The notes under the pieces were generated by a model that searched no databases, had not been told where the DNA came from, and worked only from the letters and a program-made list of their open reading frames with translations. This document shows positions 1 to 9,089 of a stretch of DNA of 62,378 bases, piece by piece. This DNA is from Prevotella brunnea (GTDB taxonomy: Bacteria; Bacteroidota; Bacteroidia; Bacteroidales; Bacteroidaceae), in assembly GCF_008016795.1 (NCBI RefSeq), contig NZ_SDIK01000035.1, positions 1 through 62,378 on the forward strand, given 5' to 3'. The position numbers and the translations under genes are program-made. Every line of letters begins with the position of its first letter. The stretch's first letter is position 1.

Positions 1-1
1 G

Positions 2-70
2 GATGCCGACATGAAACTCATGCTTGAAGCAGCGGCTGAATCGCCACCCGAGGTAACAGAAAATGAATAA
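2..70 (+). CDS. C-terminal end of an unidentified protein (partial, cut by window edge)
   Basis: An open frame enters from the left edge and ends at TAA 68-70, giving 22 residues that read DADMKLMLEAAAESPPEVTE followed by NE. The acidic, helix-like tail and clean stop suggest the end of a real gene. Nothing in it identifies a family, and the other two plus frames stop sooner or look non-coding. It is convergent with the GHL10 gene that ends at 310. Confidence 0.4.
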   Translation, partial: DADMKLMLEAAAESPPEVTENE

Positions 71-161
71 GGGGGCTTGTCACTAACATGCTGTCATCCG
101 AACTATTGTGTCTCAATGAGTTGGAATGAGGATTTCTATGTTTAGCGGACAGTAATAAAAA

Positions 162-227
162 GGATTACCAATGGTTGGTAAAGGGATTACCAATGGTTGG
201 TAAAGGGATTACCAATAGTTGGTAAAA
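162..227. repeat. 22-bp tandem repeat array A (3 units)
   Basis: Three units start at 162, 184 and 206, an exact 22-bp period; the first two are identical and the third has one or two changes. Each unit holds the inverted repeat TTACCAA-tgg-TTGGTAA (TTACCAA-tag-TTGGTAA in unit 3). The array lies in the 239-bp gap between the end of the left-edge gene and the convergent GHL10 gene. No gene is visible in that gap. It has no spacers, so it is not CRISPR. It shares period and architecture, but not sequence, with arrays at 12395, 23425 and 56456. Confidence 0.9.
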
Positions 228-309
228 GGACTTGGCATATAGATACACTTGTCAGTATTCGTTTATAATTTGAAATCTGACTGCAAATAGTTGGAAGTAT
301 AAAGTCAAA

Positions 310-1824
310 CTATAATTTTACTTTTTTCTTTTTCCCTGCACTTTCATTGCTCATTCTGTCAAGAGCAGTAATAACATAAGTATATTTTGTGCTACCTTTC
401 TCATAATCGAGTTTGATTCGATTATCACAAGTTATTGCTAAAATATGCGAAGCATCCTCCGTGTCTATGGTTTCATCTGGGGCAAACCTGTATATAACGT
501 ATTTGTAAGCTTCATCATTCCATTGTTTTGCCTTTGGTGCTTTCCATGTCAGGTAATACCCATCTTTTGACCATTTTGTTTTCACCGACCGTGGTTTTTT
601 AGGTGCCTTATCATCGATGAACGGCATGAGTGGTTGTAAAGCAGGATATTTCCAATAGTTGGTGCGTAATAAAGTTGCATAGTTTCCGGGATTTTTAACA
701 ACTGATGTGGAATACCATAAAACAGTACCTTGCACGTTTTCCGACTGTTGATGCAAGCGATGTTTCGCGGGTAATTGGTGCAATCTTGGGTTTTGAGGAT
801 CTGCATGCCTAACTGTTCTAAGCACATCTTCACCTATATACAATGGACGATTTCCTGCATACCGATTCCACCATTGGATTAATTCTTTGTAGTCGGCTGC
901 CTTATGTCCGATTTCCCAATAAAGTTGTGGGACACAATAATCTACCCAACCATTATTTATCCATTTTAATACATCGGCATACAGTTCGTCATAATTTTGT
1001 AGTCCATTTGTTTTGCTTCCGATATTGGGGGCATTCTTAATATTTCTGTAAATCCCAAAAGGGGATACACCAAACTTTACCCAAGGCTTAATTTTATGTA
1101 TCGTCTCGGACAAATCCTTGATAAATCTATCAACATTATCTCGTCGCCAGTCTTTAATATTTCCAAATCCGCCACCATAAATACTAAATTCTCTTATGTC
1201 AGGAATACTTAATCCAGAAACCGGATAGGGATAAAAATAATCATCGATGTGCAATCCATCAATGTCATATCTCTGCAAAATATCTTCTACGATTTTACAG
1301 ATGTAATTTCTATTTTCAGGTATTCCCGGATTAAGGATGGATAGCCCGTCATATGAGAAAATGCGTTCTGGATGTTGCAGAACAATGTGATTGGCAGCTA
1401 ACTCCATCGTTGATTTTGTTTTCGCCCGATAGGGATTAATCCAAGCGTGTAGCTCCATGCCTCGTTTGTGGCATTCTTCTATCATCCATTGCAAGGGGTC
1501 CCAATAAGGAAATGGTGCCTTACCTTGTTTGCCGGTGAGAAATTTGCTCCAAGGCTCGTATTTGCTTGGATAAAGTGCATCACATTCGGCACGGACTTGA
1601 AAAATAATGGCATTGACACCTATTTTTTGAAGTTCATCTAATTGTGAAATAAGAGTAGCTTGCATTTTTGCCGTACCTATCCCCTCAAATTGTCCGTTCA
1701 CGCATTGAATCCACGCTCCTCTAAATTGTCGTTTGGGATGTGAAGTCTGAAAAGCAAAAGTGCTTGCACACAACATGACGGTTATGGCAAGCATTGCAAC
1801 TCTGAGTAAATGAATTTTTCTCAT
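310..1824 (-). CDS. GHL10 (DUF187) family glycoside hydrolase-like exported protein
   Basis: Predicted exported protein of 504 residues with a signal peptide over about residues 1-25. The body (about 33-390) is a glycosyl hydrolase-like family 10 (PF02638/DUF187) TIM barrel, recognisable from RGAWIQ near 35, ALYPSKYEPWS near 83, EECHKRGMELHAWINPYRAK at 116-135, DGLHIDDYFYPYP at 189-201 and WVKFGVSPFGIYRN near 248. The C-terminal hundred residues look like a fibronectin type III domain. Known family members are thought to act on cell-surface or peptidoglycan-linked glycans; the substrate here is unknown. It is the last gene of the minus-strand group that includes the ECF sigma factor, 33 bp after the preceding gene. 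A 566-residue paralogue lies at 56611-58311. Confidence 0.85.
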   Translation of the reverse strand: MRKIHLLRVAMLAITVMLCASTFAFQTSHPKRQFRGAWIQCVNGQFEGIGTAKMQATLISQLDELQKIGVNAIIFQVRAECDALYPSKYEPWSKFLTGKQGKAPFPYWDPLQWMIEECHKRGMELHAWINPYRAKTKSTMELAANHIVLQHPERIFSYDGLSILNPGIPENRNYICKIVEDILQRYDIDGLHIDDYFYPYPVSGLSIPDIREFSIYGGGFGNIKDWRRDNVDRFIKDLSETIHKIKPWVKFGVSPFGIYRNIKNAPNIGSKTNGLQNYDELYADVLKWINNGWVDYCVPQLYWEIGHKAADYKELIQWWNRYAGNRPLYIGEDVLRTVRHADPQNPRLHQLPAKHRLHQQSENVQGTVLWYSTSVVKNPGNYATLLRTNYWKYPALQPLMPFIDDKAPKKPRSVKTKWSKDGYYLTWKAPKAKQWNDEAYKYVIYRFAPDETIDTEDASHILAITCDNRIKLDYEKGSTKYTYVITALDRMSNESAGKKKKVKL

Positions 1825-1857
1825 TGTCTCGTTTTTCTGATTTATAGAGTTTATTTC

Positions 1858-2271
1858 TTATTTGGCAACTTTGCGAAAATATTGTCTATAGAACTTTCGC
1901 TCAGCCTTTAAAGCTGTGTTTAGCTTCATGGCTGGTAGTTTTTTTAGCATTCGGTCATGGTATTCTTTTTCAATACGTTTAATTCTAAAATTCAAATCAT
2001 CAATTTTTAGAATAACATTTCTTGCCGCAGCATTGCTCGTTGGAGTGCTTCTTTGATAATTGCGCAGCTGTTTATGTAATTTTTGCTGTTTAGCTTTCAT
2101 CTCATCATATAAAGGGAAAAAGTTATCAGCTTCTTTTCCGGTAAGATTGGCAGACGATATGATGAACTGATGTATTTCTGCCCTAAACTTTTCCGGGTCA
2201 AACTTGCAATGCGCACTGATGTTCAGCGTGCACAAGAAAAAAATAATTAATGCGGACAATATCTTTTTCAT
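1858..2271 (-). CDS. Small exported helical protein of unknown function
   Basis: Unrecognised 137-residue protein. The frame is open back to 2310, but that start would overlap the upstream gene. The ATG at 2269-2271 begins a typical signal peptide (MKKILSALIIFFLCTLNISA), so it is preferred. The mature part is charged and helical, rich in Lys, Arg and Glu, with a segment around EADNFFPLYDEMKAKQQKLHKQ that resembles the LTxxE/helical pattern of Spy/CpxP-type periplasmic proteins and similar small proteins downstream of sigma factors in Bacteroidetes. Its position third after an ECF sigma factor suggests envelope homeostasis (inference). Confidence 0.65.
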   Translation of the reverse strand: MKKILSALIIFFLCTLNISAHCKFDPEKFRAEIHQFIISSANLTGKEADNFFPLYDEMKAKQQKLHKQLRNYQRSTPTSNAAARNVILKIDDLNFRIKRIEKEYHDRMLKKLPAMKLNTALKAERKFYRQYFRKVAK

Positions 2272-2299
2272 TTCTTTAATTCTTGGTTTTGCGAGAATA

Positions 2300-2689
2300 T
2301 TAATTATCAATCAAACTTGCGTACATATCTGTTTCATCCATCATCATATAATCGACAGCTTCATCCAAATCATCTGACGAGGGCTTAGATATTATCATTC
2401 TATCCTGTGTGGAGGTAATTTCCTCGTGGTGTGTTTCGTTACCGGTTAAGAATGCTCTAAATGAAAGAAAGATAATGAATACAAAGCAAATGACCGTAGC
2501 TGCAATAAAGAACGGTTTGAGCCTGATTAAAAAGTCAGAATGTTTGGGACGTTCACATCCAATTGAACCCACATCATTTTTAAGCTGTTCCATTATTCTG
2601 CCTGACAGAGTATCAAAATATCTTGCAGGAGCTTTGAATGGTCTGTTATTCCCATATTTGGATAGTAATTGTTTTTCTAAGTCCATCAC
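2300..2689 (-). CDS. Putative single-pass membrane partner (anti-sigma-like) of the ECF sigma factor
   Basis: A 129-residue protein with a cytosolic N-terminal part of about 55 residues, one membrane segment (about 59-80, FFIAATVICFVFIIFLSF) and a short acidic extracytoplasmic tail ending in a Met/Asp-rich stretch (DEAVDYMMMDETDMYASLID). The architecture and the position directly after the ECF sigma gene are those of anti-sigma factors, but no zinc-binding anti-sigma motif (HxxxCxxC) is present, so the role is inferred from context only. The frame starts with two Met codons; the second (2686) is equally possible. Confidence 0.6.
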   Translation of the reverse strand: MMDLEKQLLSKYGNNRPFKAPARYFDTLSGRIMEQLKNDVGSIGCERPKHSDFLIRLKPFFIAATVICFVFIIFLSFRAFLTGNETHHEEITSTQDRMIISKPSSDDLDEAVDYMMMDETDMYASLIDN

Positions 2690-2762
2690 ATATTGTTTTC
2701 AAGTATATTCCTTTTTAATGGGACTATATATCATTCTGAAAGTTTAAAAAGGAAAACTTTAT

Positions 2763-3311
2763 TTATTGGCACTTTTTTATATAATCTGTAATCTTTTGTA
2801 CGGCGATGTGATAAGAAGCTTTAAGCGCACCCTCACTTGTGCCTAATAGCTCATGGATTTCCGAGTATTTCAGTTCATCATAGTAACGTAGTAAAAAGAC
2901 AGTTTTTTGGACTTCCGGAAGTGTGGAGATAGCCTCTTGAAGCAATGCTTGACTCTTATCACCATCAAAATAGTTGTCCGCCACCAGTTTGTTCATTATA
3001 TTGCCCATATCGTCTTTTCCAACCGAAGCAGTATGTTTTTTATGCCTTAGAAAATCTAAGGATTCATTAATGGCAATCCGGTAAAGCCAGGTAGATAACT
3101 TTGATTTGTTCTTAAAATCCCCAATACTTTTCCAAGCTTTTAAAAAGGTGTTCTGAAGAATATCATCGGCATCTTCATGAGATAATACAAAGCTACGAAT
3201 TTTCCAATATAATGGATTACTATATTGTTCTACCAATAAAGAAAAAGCTTTTTCTCGTGTTTGAGGAGCAGCGATTAGCTTAAGGAGTTCGGTATCTTCG
3301 ATATGAGGCAC
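2763..3311 (-). CDS. ECF-type RNA polymerase sigma factor
   Basis: A 182-residue extracytoplasmic function sigma factor. Region 2 is clear near residues 25-85 (NPLYWKIRSFVLSHEDADDI then LQNTFLKAWKSIGDF, then LSTWLYRIAINESLDFLR). Region 4 is near 128-176 (LPEVQKTVFLLRYYDELKYS, EIHELLGTSEGALKASYH). It should direct core polymerase to an alternative promoter set, probably in response to an envelope signal. The gene is followed by a membrane protein, a periplasmic protein and a GHL10 protein on the same strand with short gaps, suggesting one transcript. The gene at 3343-3654 lies 31 bp upstream and could be its first cistron. Confidence 0.93.
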   Translation of the reverse strand: MPHIEDTELLKLIAAPQTREKAFSLLVEQYSNPLYWKIRSFVLSHEDADDILQNTFLKAWKSIGDFKNKSKLSTWLYRIAINESLDFLRHKKHTASVGKDDMGNIMNKLVADNYFDGDKSQALLQEAISTLPEVQKTVFLLRYYDELKYSEIHELLGTSEGALKASYHIAVQKITDYIKKCQ

Positions 3312-3342
3312 AACGTAAGATTATGTCTTATTAAATATCGCT

Positions 3343-3654
3343 TTATCTGATAATGATTTTGCGAGTTACGTTGCCAACCTTTACTATATAACATCCTTTG
3401 GGCAAATTGAGATTGTATCGTTTGTCTTGCCCATCTACCTTAACGCTCATTACCCGAACACCTGTAACATTATAGATATAGAGCATCTCGTCGTTTGCTC
3501 CCTCTACTCGAAGCACAGAGCCTGATATTGAAATAGTAATATTTCTAAAATCTTGACTAATGATCTCAAGAGCATTTTCCGCTTTCACAGTATTTGGAAA
3601 AACGAAATTCAGTGATATAAAAGCGAGAATTAAATAAAGTATTTTTTTTGCCAT
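3343..3654 (-). CDS. Exported protein consisting of a type IX sorting-like domain only
   Basis: A 103-residue protein with a signal peptide (about 1-25, MAKKILYLILAFISLNFVFP) followed almost directly by a sequence resembling the C-terminal sorting domain of type IX secretion cargo: an LYIYNVTGVRVMSVKV strand pair, then LNLPKGCYIVKVGNVTRKII at the extreme C terminus. There is no passenger domain. Such short stand-alone sorting-like proteins occur in Bacteroidetes, but I cannot name a function. It sits just upstream of the ECF sigma gene; a TATCTTTG -7-like box lies at 3677-3684 on the minus strand. Confidence 0.65.
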   Translation of the reverse strand: MAKKILYLILAFISLNFVFPNTVKAENALEIISQDFRNITISISGSVLRVEGANDEMLYIYNVTGVRVMSVKVDGQDKRYNLNLPKGCYIVKVGNVTRKIIIR

Positions 3655-3784
3655 ACACTATAACAACTTATTTATGCAAAGATAGGAATTTTATTTCGCA
3701 ACCTTATATTTTACATAGCTATTACTTGTAAATTTAATATAAATTAAGAGAACAAAACTATCAATGCCTCTATCCGGCAGTGTC

Positions 3785-4699
3785 TTATATATCTATCACC
3801 ATCCCCTCGTTGGTAAGTGAGCTGTTTGGAAAAATACTTTGTGCCTGACTTAATAATATTTCTTCATTAGTATATCTTGCGGAATAATGACCTAAAAGCA
3901 ATTTTCCGGCTTTGGCTTTTTTTGCGACCATTGCGGCTTCTCTTGCAGTACTGTGGAAATAAAGCTTTGCACGTTCTTGGAAGTCATCGGCATAAGTACT
4001 TTCATGGTAAAGGACAGTAACTCTTTCCACTTTTTTGTACAAAGTGTCAATAAAGCGTGTATCCGAGCAGTAAGCATAACTCCTTGGCGGTTCTGCTGGG
4101 AATGTTAATTTATCGTTGGATATTTTTTTTCCATCTTCAGTTACCCATGACGCGCCCATCTTGATATTGTTAATTTGACTAACGGGTATATTGTAAAAAT
4201 CTATCATTTCCCGTCGGATATGTGGCATATATTGCTTCTCTCTGAAAAGAAACCCACAACAAGGTATTCTATGTTCGAGAGGGATTGTCTCAACAGTGAG
4301 GCTTCTATCTTCATAGATAATCTCGCTTCTATCAGCATCTATGGAATGAAAAGCCACGTCATATTCTAAACTGTCGCAGAAAAGTTTTAGGGATTGAAGA
4401 AAATACTCTTTGAAAGCCGAAGGAGCATAAACATGAAGAGGAGCTGTCCGTCCTGTCATGCCAAACGTAGATATCATTCCAAGCAATCCAAAACAATGGT
4501 CGCCATGTAAATGTGAGATGAAGACCCCTTGTATCTTAGAAAAGTGTACTTTAGAACGCCTTACTTGTATTTGCGTTCCTTCTCCACAATCTATCATGAA
4601 CATCTTGCCTCGTATCTCCACTATTTGACACGAAGCGTTATGTCGTAATGTGGGTAAAGCACTCCCACACCCTAAAATGTGTATTCTGAACGGTTCCAA
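3785..4699 (-). CDS. rnz: Ribonuclease Z (tRNA 3' endonuclease)
   Basis: A 304-residue RNase Z of the short bacterial type, which removes 3' trailers from tRNA precursors. The zinc-dependent metallo-beta-lactamase motif is SHLHGDHCFGLLG with HLHGDH at about residues 63-68. Further metal ligands appear in CSDTRF, YHESTYADDF and HSTAREAA, and in GHYSARY near the C terminus. The N terminus (ILGCGSALPTLRHNASCQ) is typical. In the mazG-lipoprotein-rnz group, starting 3 bp after the lipoprotein stop, so likely co-transcribed. Confidence 0.96.
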   Translation of the reverse strand: MEPFRIHILGCGSALPTLRHNASCQIVEIRGKMFMIDCGEGTQIQVRRSKVHFSKIQGVFISHLHGDHCFGLLGMISTFGMTGRTAPLHVYAPSAFKEYFLQSLKLFCDSLEYDVAFHSIDADRSEIIYEDRSLTVETIPLEHRIPCCGFLFREKQYMPHIRREMIDFYNIPVSQINNIKMGASWVTEDGKKISNDKLTFPAEPPRSYAYCSDTRFIDTLYKKVERVTVLYHESTYADDFQERAKLYFHSTAREAAMVAKKAKAGKLLLGHYSARYTNEEILLSQAQSIFPNSSLTNEGMVIDI

Positions 4700-4702
4700 T
4701 GA

Positions 4703-5260
4703 TTACTTCTTACGAGTGAATATGAAAATGCCATCTTTATTTTCCAACGATAGGGTATCGGCACCCAATTGAAGAATGTCGAATGTGTCTTTTGACAGAA
4801 CAAGCTGACCATTATACATCTTCCATGAACTCCAAGGGTTTCGTTCAGACTCTATTTTTGAAACAATGGCTCCACCTTCTTTCAATTCAAAATCTTTATC
4901 CAAACTATTCCAACTTCCAAGCAAAGAGGTTAAATTGACAGCACTGCGCAATATCAAATCACCATATTGTTTATATCCGATGACTGCAAATCTGTCCCCA
5001 ACGAGTTTTCCGCCTTTTACCACTTCCAATGTATCGTCCGGGTTTTCAAGAAATTCAATAGTATCACCTGCGTCTGTAAGCAACAGTATTGAGTTCATTC
5101 CACCGTCCAGCATAACACCATAAATTGTACTGTCTCCTGCATTAAGTGAGTCGGAGTTTGAAGTGTTTTGCACCAAAACTTGTTTGGATTTATTGTTTTT
5201 GCAACCAATAACGGTTATTGCTAAAATAGCGATTACAAATAAGAAAGGTAGTTTTCTCAT
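4703..5260 (-). CDS. Lipocalin-like lipoprotein
   Basis: A 185-residue predicted lipoprotein: the ATG at 5258-5260 begins MRKLPFLFVIAILAITVIGC, a signal peptide II with lipobox VIGC and acceptor Cys20. The frame is open back to 5329, but that start would overlap mazG and bury the signal peptide. The beta-rich C-terminal half (LLGSWNSLDKDFELKEGGAI, then WSSWKMYNGQLVLSKDTFDI) matches the lipocalin-like domain frequent in Prevotella and Bacteroides lipoproteins. Function unknown. It sits between mazG and rnz in one apparent operon. Confidence 0.75.
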   Translation of the reverse strand: MRKLPFLFVIAILAITVIGCKNNKSKQVLVQNTSNSDSLNAGDSTIYGVMLDGGMNSILLLTDAGDTIEFLENPDDTLEVVKGGKLVGDRFAVIGYKQYGDLILRSAVNLTSLLGSWNSLDKDFELKEGGAIVSKIESERNPWSSWKMYNGQLVLSKDTFDILQLGADTLSLENKDGIFIFTRKK

Positions 5261-5273
5261 AATATTTGTTGTT

Positions 5274-6167
5274 TTATAATTCATGTCTCTCAAGTGATTT
5301 TGCTTCATTCCATAATTTATCCATTTCAAATAACGTCATATCTTTCAGATATTTGCCCATTTTCTTTGATTGTTTTTCCACATAGGAAAAGCGTGAAATG
5401 AATTTTTGACAAGTCTGTTCAAGCGCATTGTCAGGGTTAAGTTTATAAAGTCTCGCGGCATTGATAACCGAAAAAAGGAAATCTCCCAATTCTTTTGTTG
5501 AGTTTTTCTTGTCATCTTTTGATAGTTCCTGCTTTAACTCTTGCAATTCTTCTTCTACTTTTTCCCATACATCTTCCTTTTGTTTCCAATCAAAGCCTAC
5601 ATTCCGAGCTTTGTCTTGGATGCGATATGCCTTTATGATGGATGGTAGTGCATCAGGAACACCTGACAAAACTGTTTTATTTCCATTGCGTTCCATTTGC
5701 TTCCGTTGCTCCCAAGTTGATTCTACCTGGTTGGCAGTAGTTGGTGCTTTATTCGGAATAGATCCATTGTGCTTTTGTATTAATTCATCTTTATAAACAA
5801 CACGTCCTTCAGTGTTGATAGTCATATCTTTATCTGTCAGATACCAACCTCTCCAATCTATAAAGTCATGTCTGAACATCAATTTGTCGGATTGGGCATT
5901 GCAGACATCCGCTACATCAAACTTTTCTATTTCGCTACCAAGCAACGAATAGAATATGATATGCTCCATTAAGTCTCCAAGTTCTTTGCAGATGTTTTTA
6001 TAGTCTTGGTTTATTAATGCTTCCGCCAACTCGAAAGTTTCTTCAATCGTGTTGGGACGCAGGCTTTCAAAAGTTTGTTTTCTGTCCCAGGGGCACTCTT
6101 TTCTCAATCGCTCCTGTATGTCGAGCAATCGTTCGAAAGCCTTTATTTTTTCTTCTTTTGTATGCAA
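5274..6167 (-). CDS. mazG: Nucleoside triphosphate pyrophosphohydrolase MazG
   Basis: A 297-residue MazG with tandem all-alpha NTP pyrophosphohydrolase domains. The first carries CPWDRKQTFESLRPNTIEET, the EExxE metal motif and KELGDLMEHI. The second carries EEELQELKQE and KELGDFLFSVINAARLYKLN. The central NKTVLSGVPDALPSIIKAYR / IQDKARNVGFDW signature is unmistakable. The inter-domain segment (about residues 98-150) is longer than in E. coli MazG. It hydrolyses NTPs to NMPs and pyrophosphate. First gene of the mazG-lipoprotein-rnz group, divergent from valS. Confidence 0.95.
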   Translation of the reverse strand: MHTKEEKIKAFERLLDIQERLRKECPWDRKQTFESLRPNTIEETFELAEALINQDYKNICKELGDLMEHIIFYSLLGSEIEKFDVADVCNAQSDKLMFRHDFIDWRGWYLTDKDMTINTEGRVVYKDELIQKHNGSIPNKAPTTANQVESTWEQRKQMERNGNKTVLSGVPDALPSIIKAYRIQDKARNVGFDWKQKEDVWEKVEEELQELKQELSKDDKKNSTKELGDFLFSVINAARLYKLNPDNALEQTCQKFISRFSYVEKQSKKMGKYLKDMTLFEMDKLWNEAKSLERHEL

Positions 6168-6218
6168 TTTTTGGAAATCTAAAGTTAAAAGTAATACTAT
6201 TTATTTGTATTTGTTATG

Positions 6219-6226
6219 CAAAGATA
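6219..6226 (-). promoter_or_regulatory. Probable -7 box for mazG
   Basis: On the minus strand this reads TATCTTTG, matching the Bacteroidetes -7 consensus TAnnTTTG, about 50 bp upstream of the mazG start. I see no good TTTG -33 element at 19-21 bp spacing, so the call is tentative. Confidence 0.45.
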
Positions 6227-6248
6227 CAAGTTTCATCCGATTTTTTCG

Positions 6249-6256
6249 TAATTTTG
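6249..6256 (+). promoter_or_regulatory. Probable -7 box for valS
   Basis: TAATTTTG matches TAnnTTTG, 42 bp before the valS ATG. No clear TTTG -33 box lies at the expected spacing. With the minus-strand box at 6219-6226 it forms a compact divergent promoter region. Confidence 0.45.
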
Positions 6257-6298
6257 CATCGATTTTAATTTTAATAAAGAAATTATAATACAAGTATA

Positions 6299-8992
6299 AT
6301 GGAATTAGCAAGCAAGTACGATCCGCTGAACGTGGAATCTAAATGGTATGATTATTGGCTTAAAAACGATCTTTTCAGTTCTAAGCCTGATGGACGTCAA
6401 CCTTATACAGTAGTAATTCCTCCTCCAAACGTTACAGGTGTATTACACATGGGACACATGCTTAATAATACCATCCAAGACATACTCGTTCGCCATGCAA
6501 GAATGGAAGGTAAAAATGCTTGCTGGGTGCCTGGAACTGACCATGCCAGCATTGCAACTGAAGCCAAAGTGGTAAATAAACTCGCCAAAGATGGCATCAA
6601 CAAATCAGATCTTTCTCGTGAAGACTTTTTGAAACATGCTTGGGCGTGGACAGATGAACATGGTGGAATAATATTAAAGCAATTACGCAAGTTGGGATGT
6701 TCGTGCGATTGGAAGCGAACGGCTTTCACCATGGATAAGGAACGCAGTGAAAGTGTGATAAAAGTGTTCTGCGACCTTTATGATAAAGGGTTGATTTATC
6801 GTGGTGTCAGGATGGTGAATTGGGATCCGAGTGCGCAAACAGCCCTTTCTGATGAAGAGGTCATCTACAAAGACGAACATTCAAAACTTTATTATCTAAA
6901 ATATTACATTGCGCCGGAAGATCAAAATAAGGTTCAACGTAAATCGGACGAAAATGTAATGCATAAAGATAATAAAGGATACTACGCAGTGGTGGCAACA
7001 ACTCGTCCGGAAACCATTATGGGCGATTCAGCAATGTGTGTTAATCCGGAAGATGAGAAAACTACTTGGCTGAAAAATCTACATGTGATAGTTCCTTTGG
7101 TAAATCGCTGCATTCCGGTCATTAATGATTCATACGTGGATATCAATTTTGGTACCGGCTGTTTGAAAGTAACCCCGGCTCATGACATAAACGATCATGC
7201 GCTTGGGTTAAAGCATAATTTGGAAACTATCGATATATTCAATGATGATGGCACCATGTCCAATGCGGCAGGTCTTTATGTAGGTCAAGATCGCATGGAT
7301 GTTCGCAAACAGATCTCTATTGATTTAGAAAAAGCCGGGCTCATGGAGTCAATTGAAGACTACAACAACAAAGTTGGCTATTCAGAGCGCACTAATGTTC
7401 CCATAGAGCCAAAGCTTTCTACCCAATGGTTCCTTAAAATGCAACACTTCGCTGATATTGCTCTCGAACCAGTCATGAAAGATGACATAGAATTCTATCC
7501 CAAGAAATATAAAAATACCTATCGCCATTGGTTGGAGAACATAAAAGATTGGTGCATTAGTCGTCAGTTATGGTGGGGACACCGTATTCCTGCTTATTAT
7601 TTCAAAGATATTCAAGGCAAAAATGCTATCGTGGTTGCCGAGAATAAAGAAAAGGCATTGGCATTGGCTACAGCCATCAACCCAAATGTAACTCTTGCCG
7701 ATCTTCAGCAGGAAAGCGATTGTTTGGATACATGGTTTTCGAGCTGGCTATGGCCAATCTCTGTCTTTAATGGTATTAATGAACCTGATAATGAAGAAAT
7801 AAAATACTATTATCCGACAAGTGATTTAGTAACAGGTCCTGACATTATTTTCTTTTGGGTAGCAAGAATGATAATGGCAGGTTACGAATATCGAAAGAAT
7901 TTCCCATTCAAACATGTTTATTTTACAGGAATAGTACGCGACAACCTTGGGCGCAAGATGAGCAAGAGCTTAGGGAATTCACCCGACCCCTTGGAACTTA
8001 TCAACAAATATGGTGCGGATGGCGTTCGTATGGGTATGATGCTCTGCGCACCTGCCGGAAACGACATTTTGTTTGATGAGAGTCTCTGTGAACAAGGTAG
8101 AAACTTTAATAATAAAATATGGAATGCATTTCGTCTCGTAAAAGGATGGAGTGTTGCCGATATTGATCAGCCGAAAGCCAATAAGATAGCAACCAGTTGG
8201 TTCGATGCAAAATTAAAAGCAGTCAATATAGAGTTGGAAGAGCAATTCAAAGGCTATCGTATTTCCGAGGCTTTAATGACGGTTTACCGACTTTTCTGGG
8301 ATGAATTCTCAAGTTGGTATTTGGAGATGATTAAACCACAATATGGATGCCCCATTGATAAGAAGACATACGATGCAACGCTTCGTTTCTTTGAGACTTT
8401 GCTAAAGATGCTCCATCCATTCATGCCTTTTATCACGGAAGAATTATGGCAGCATATCTTCGAACGTGGCGATGGTCAAAGTATTATGCTGGAAAGGCTC
8501 ACGCTTCAATCTCCTTCAGAGAAAGAACAGAAATTAGTTGAGCAGATTGAGAGCATGAAGCAAATCGTGAGTGGTATTCGAACGATTAGAAATCAGAAGA
8601 ACATCGCACCGAAAGTTGAGCTGAACTTTGAAATCGTTGGAACAAACAATTTTGAGCAATATAACAGTGTAATTACCAAGATGGCTAACCTCAAGTCAAT
8701 CAATGTCGTAAAGGAGAAAAGCTCTGATGCCTCCGCCTTTATGGTTGAAACGGATAGCTTTGCCGTGCCTCTTGGTGATTTAATTGATGTTGATGCAGAA
8801 ATCAAGAAACTCGAAAAAGAGTTATTACACTTAGAAGGTTTCTTAAAAGGTGTTACCGCCAAACTTTCCAACGCTAATTTTGTTGCTCATGCGCCGGAGG
8901 CTATAATTGCTAAGGAACGCAAAAAGCAAAGCGATTCAGAAGAGAAGATAGCAGCTATCAAAGCAGATATTGAAGAACTTAAAGCAAAATAA
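6299..8992 (+). CDS. valS: Valyl-tRNA synthetase
   Basis: An 897-residue class I synthetase charging tRNA-Val. The HIGH-type motif is HMGH at residues 50-53 within [25 protein letters not shown] is exact at about 553-557 ([14 protein letters not shown]). The CP1 editing domain is present ([36 protein letters not shown]). The anticodon-binding domain ([17 protein letters not shown]) is followed by the tRNA-binding coiled coil at about 815-895 that distinguishes ValRS from IleRS. Full length for the family. Followed by a clear hairpin at 9009-9043. Confidence 0.98.
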   Translation: MELASKYDPLNVESKWYDYWLKNDLFSSKPDGRQPYTVVIPPPNVTGVLHMGHMLNNTIQDILVRHARMEGKNACWVPGTDHASIATEAKVVNKLAKDGINKSDLSREDFLKHAWAWTDEHGGIILKQLRKLGCSCDWKRTAFTMDKERSESVIKVFCDLYDKGLIYRGVRMVNWDPSAQTALSDEEVIYKDEHSKLYYLKYYIAPEDQNKVQRKSDENVMHKDNKGYYAVVATTRPETIMGDSAMCVNPEDEKTTWLKNLHVIVPLVNRCIPVINDSYVDINFGTGCLKVTPAHDINDHALGLKHNLETIDIFNDDGTMSNAAGLYVGQDRMDVRKQISIDLEKAGLMESIEDYNNKVGYSERTNVPIEPKLSTQWFLKMQHFADIALEPVMKDDIEFYPKKYKNTYRHWLENIKDWCISRQLWWGHRIPAYYFKDIQGKNAIVVAENKEKALALATAINPNVTLADLQQESDCLDTWFSSWLWPISVFNGINEPDNEEIKYYYPTSDLVTGPDIIFFWVARMIMAGYEYRKNFPFKHVYFTGIVRDNLGRKMSKSLGNSPDPLELINKYGADGVRMGMMLCAPAGNDILFDESLCEQGRNFNNKIWNAFRLVKGWSVADIDQPKANKIATSWFDAKLKAVNIELEEQFKGYRISEALMTVYRLFWDEFSSWYLEMIKPQYGCPIDKKTYDATLRFFETLLKMLHPFMPFITEELWQHIFERGDGQSIMLERLTLQSPSEKEQKLVEQIESMKQIVSGIRTIRNQKNIAPKVELNFEIVGTNNFEQYNSVITKMANLKSINVVKEKSSDASAFMVETDSFAVPLGDLIDVDAEIKKLEKELLHLEGFLKGVTAKLSNANFVAHAPEAIIAKERKKQSDSEEKIAAIKADIEELKAK

Positions 8993-9008
8993 ACCAGCAA
9001 TACCAAGT

Positions 9009-9043
9009 AGCGAATACATAAGGTTTTTCTTTATGTGTTCGCT
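9009..9043 (+). terminator. Probable transcription terminator after valS
   Basis: Inverted repeat AGCGAATACATAA (9009-9021) against TTATGTGTTCGCT (9031-9043) with one non-canonical pair and a T-rich loop, 17 bp after the valS stop. The trailing T run is short, so efficiency is uncertain. Confidence 0.6.
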
Positions 9044-9089
9044 TGTTTCCATTGTGAGAATATGCGAATTACATAAATAAAGTATAGAG

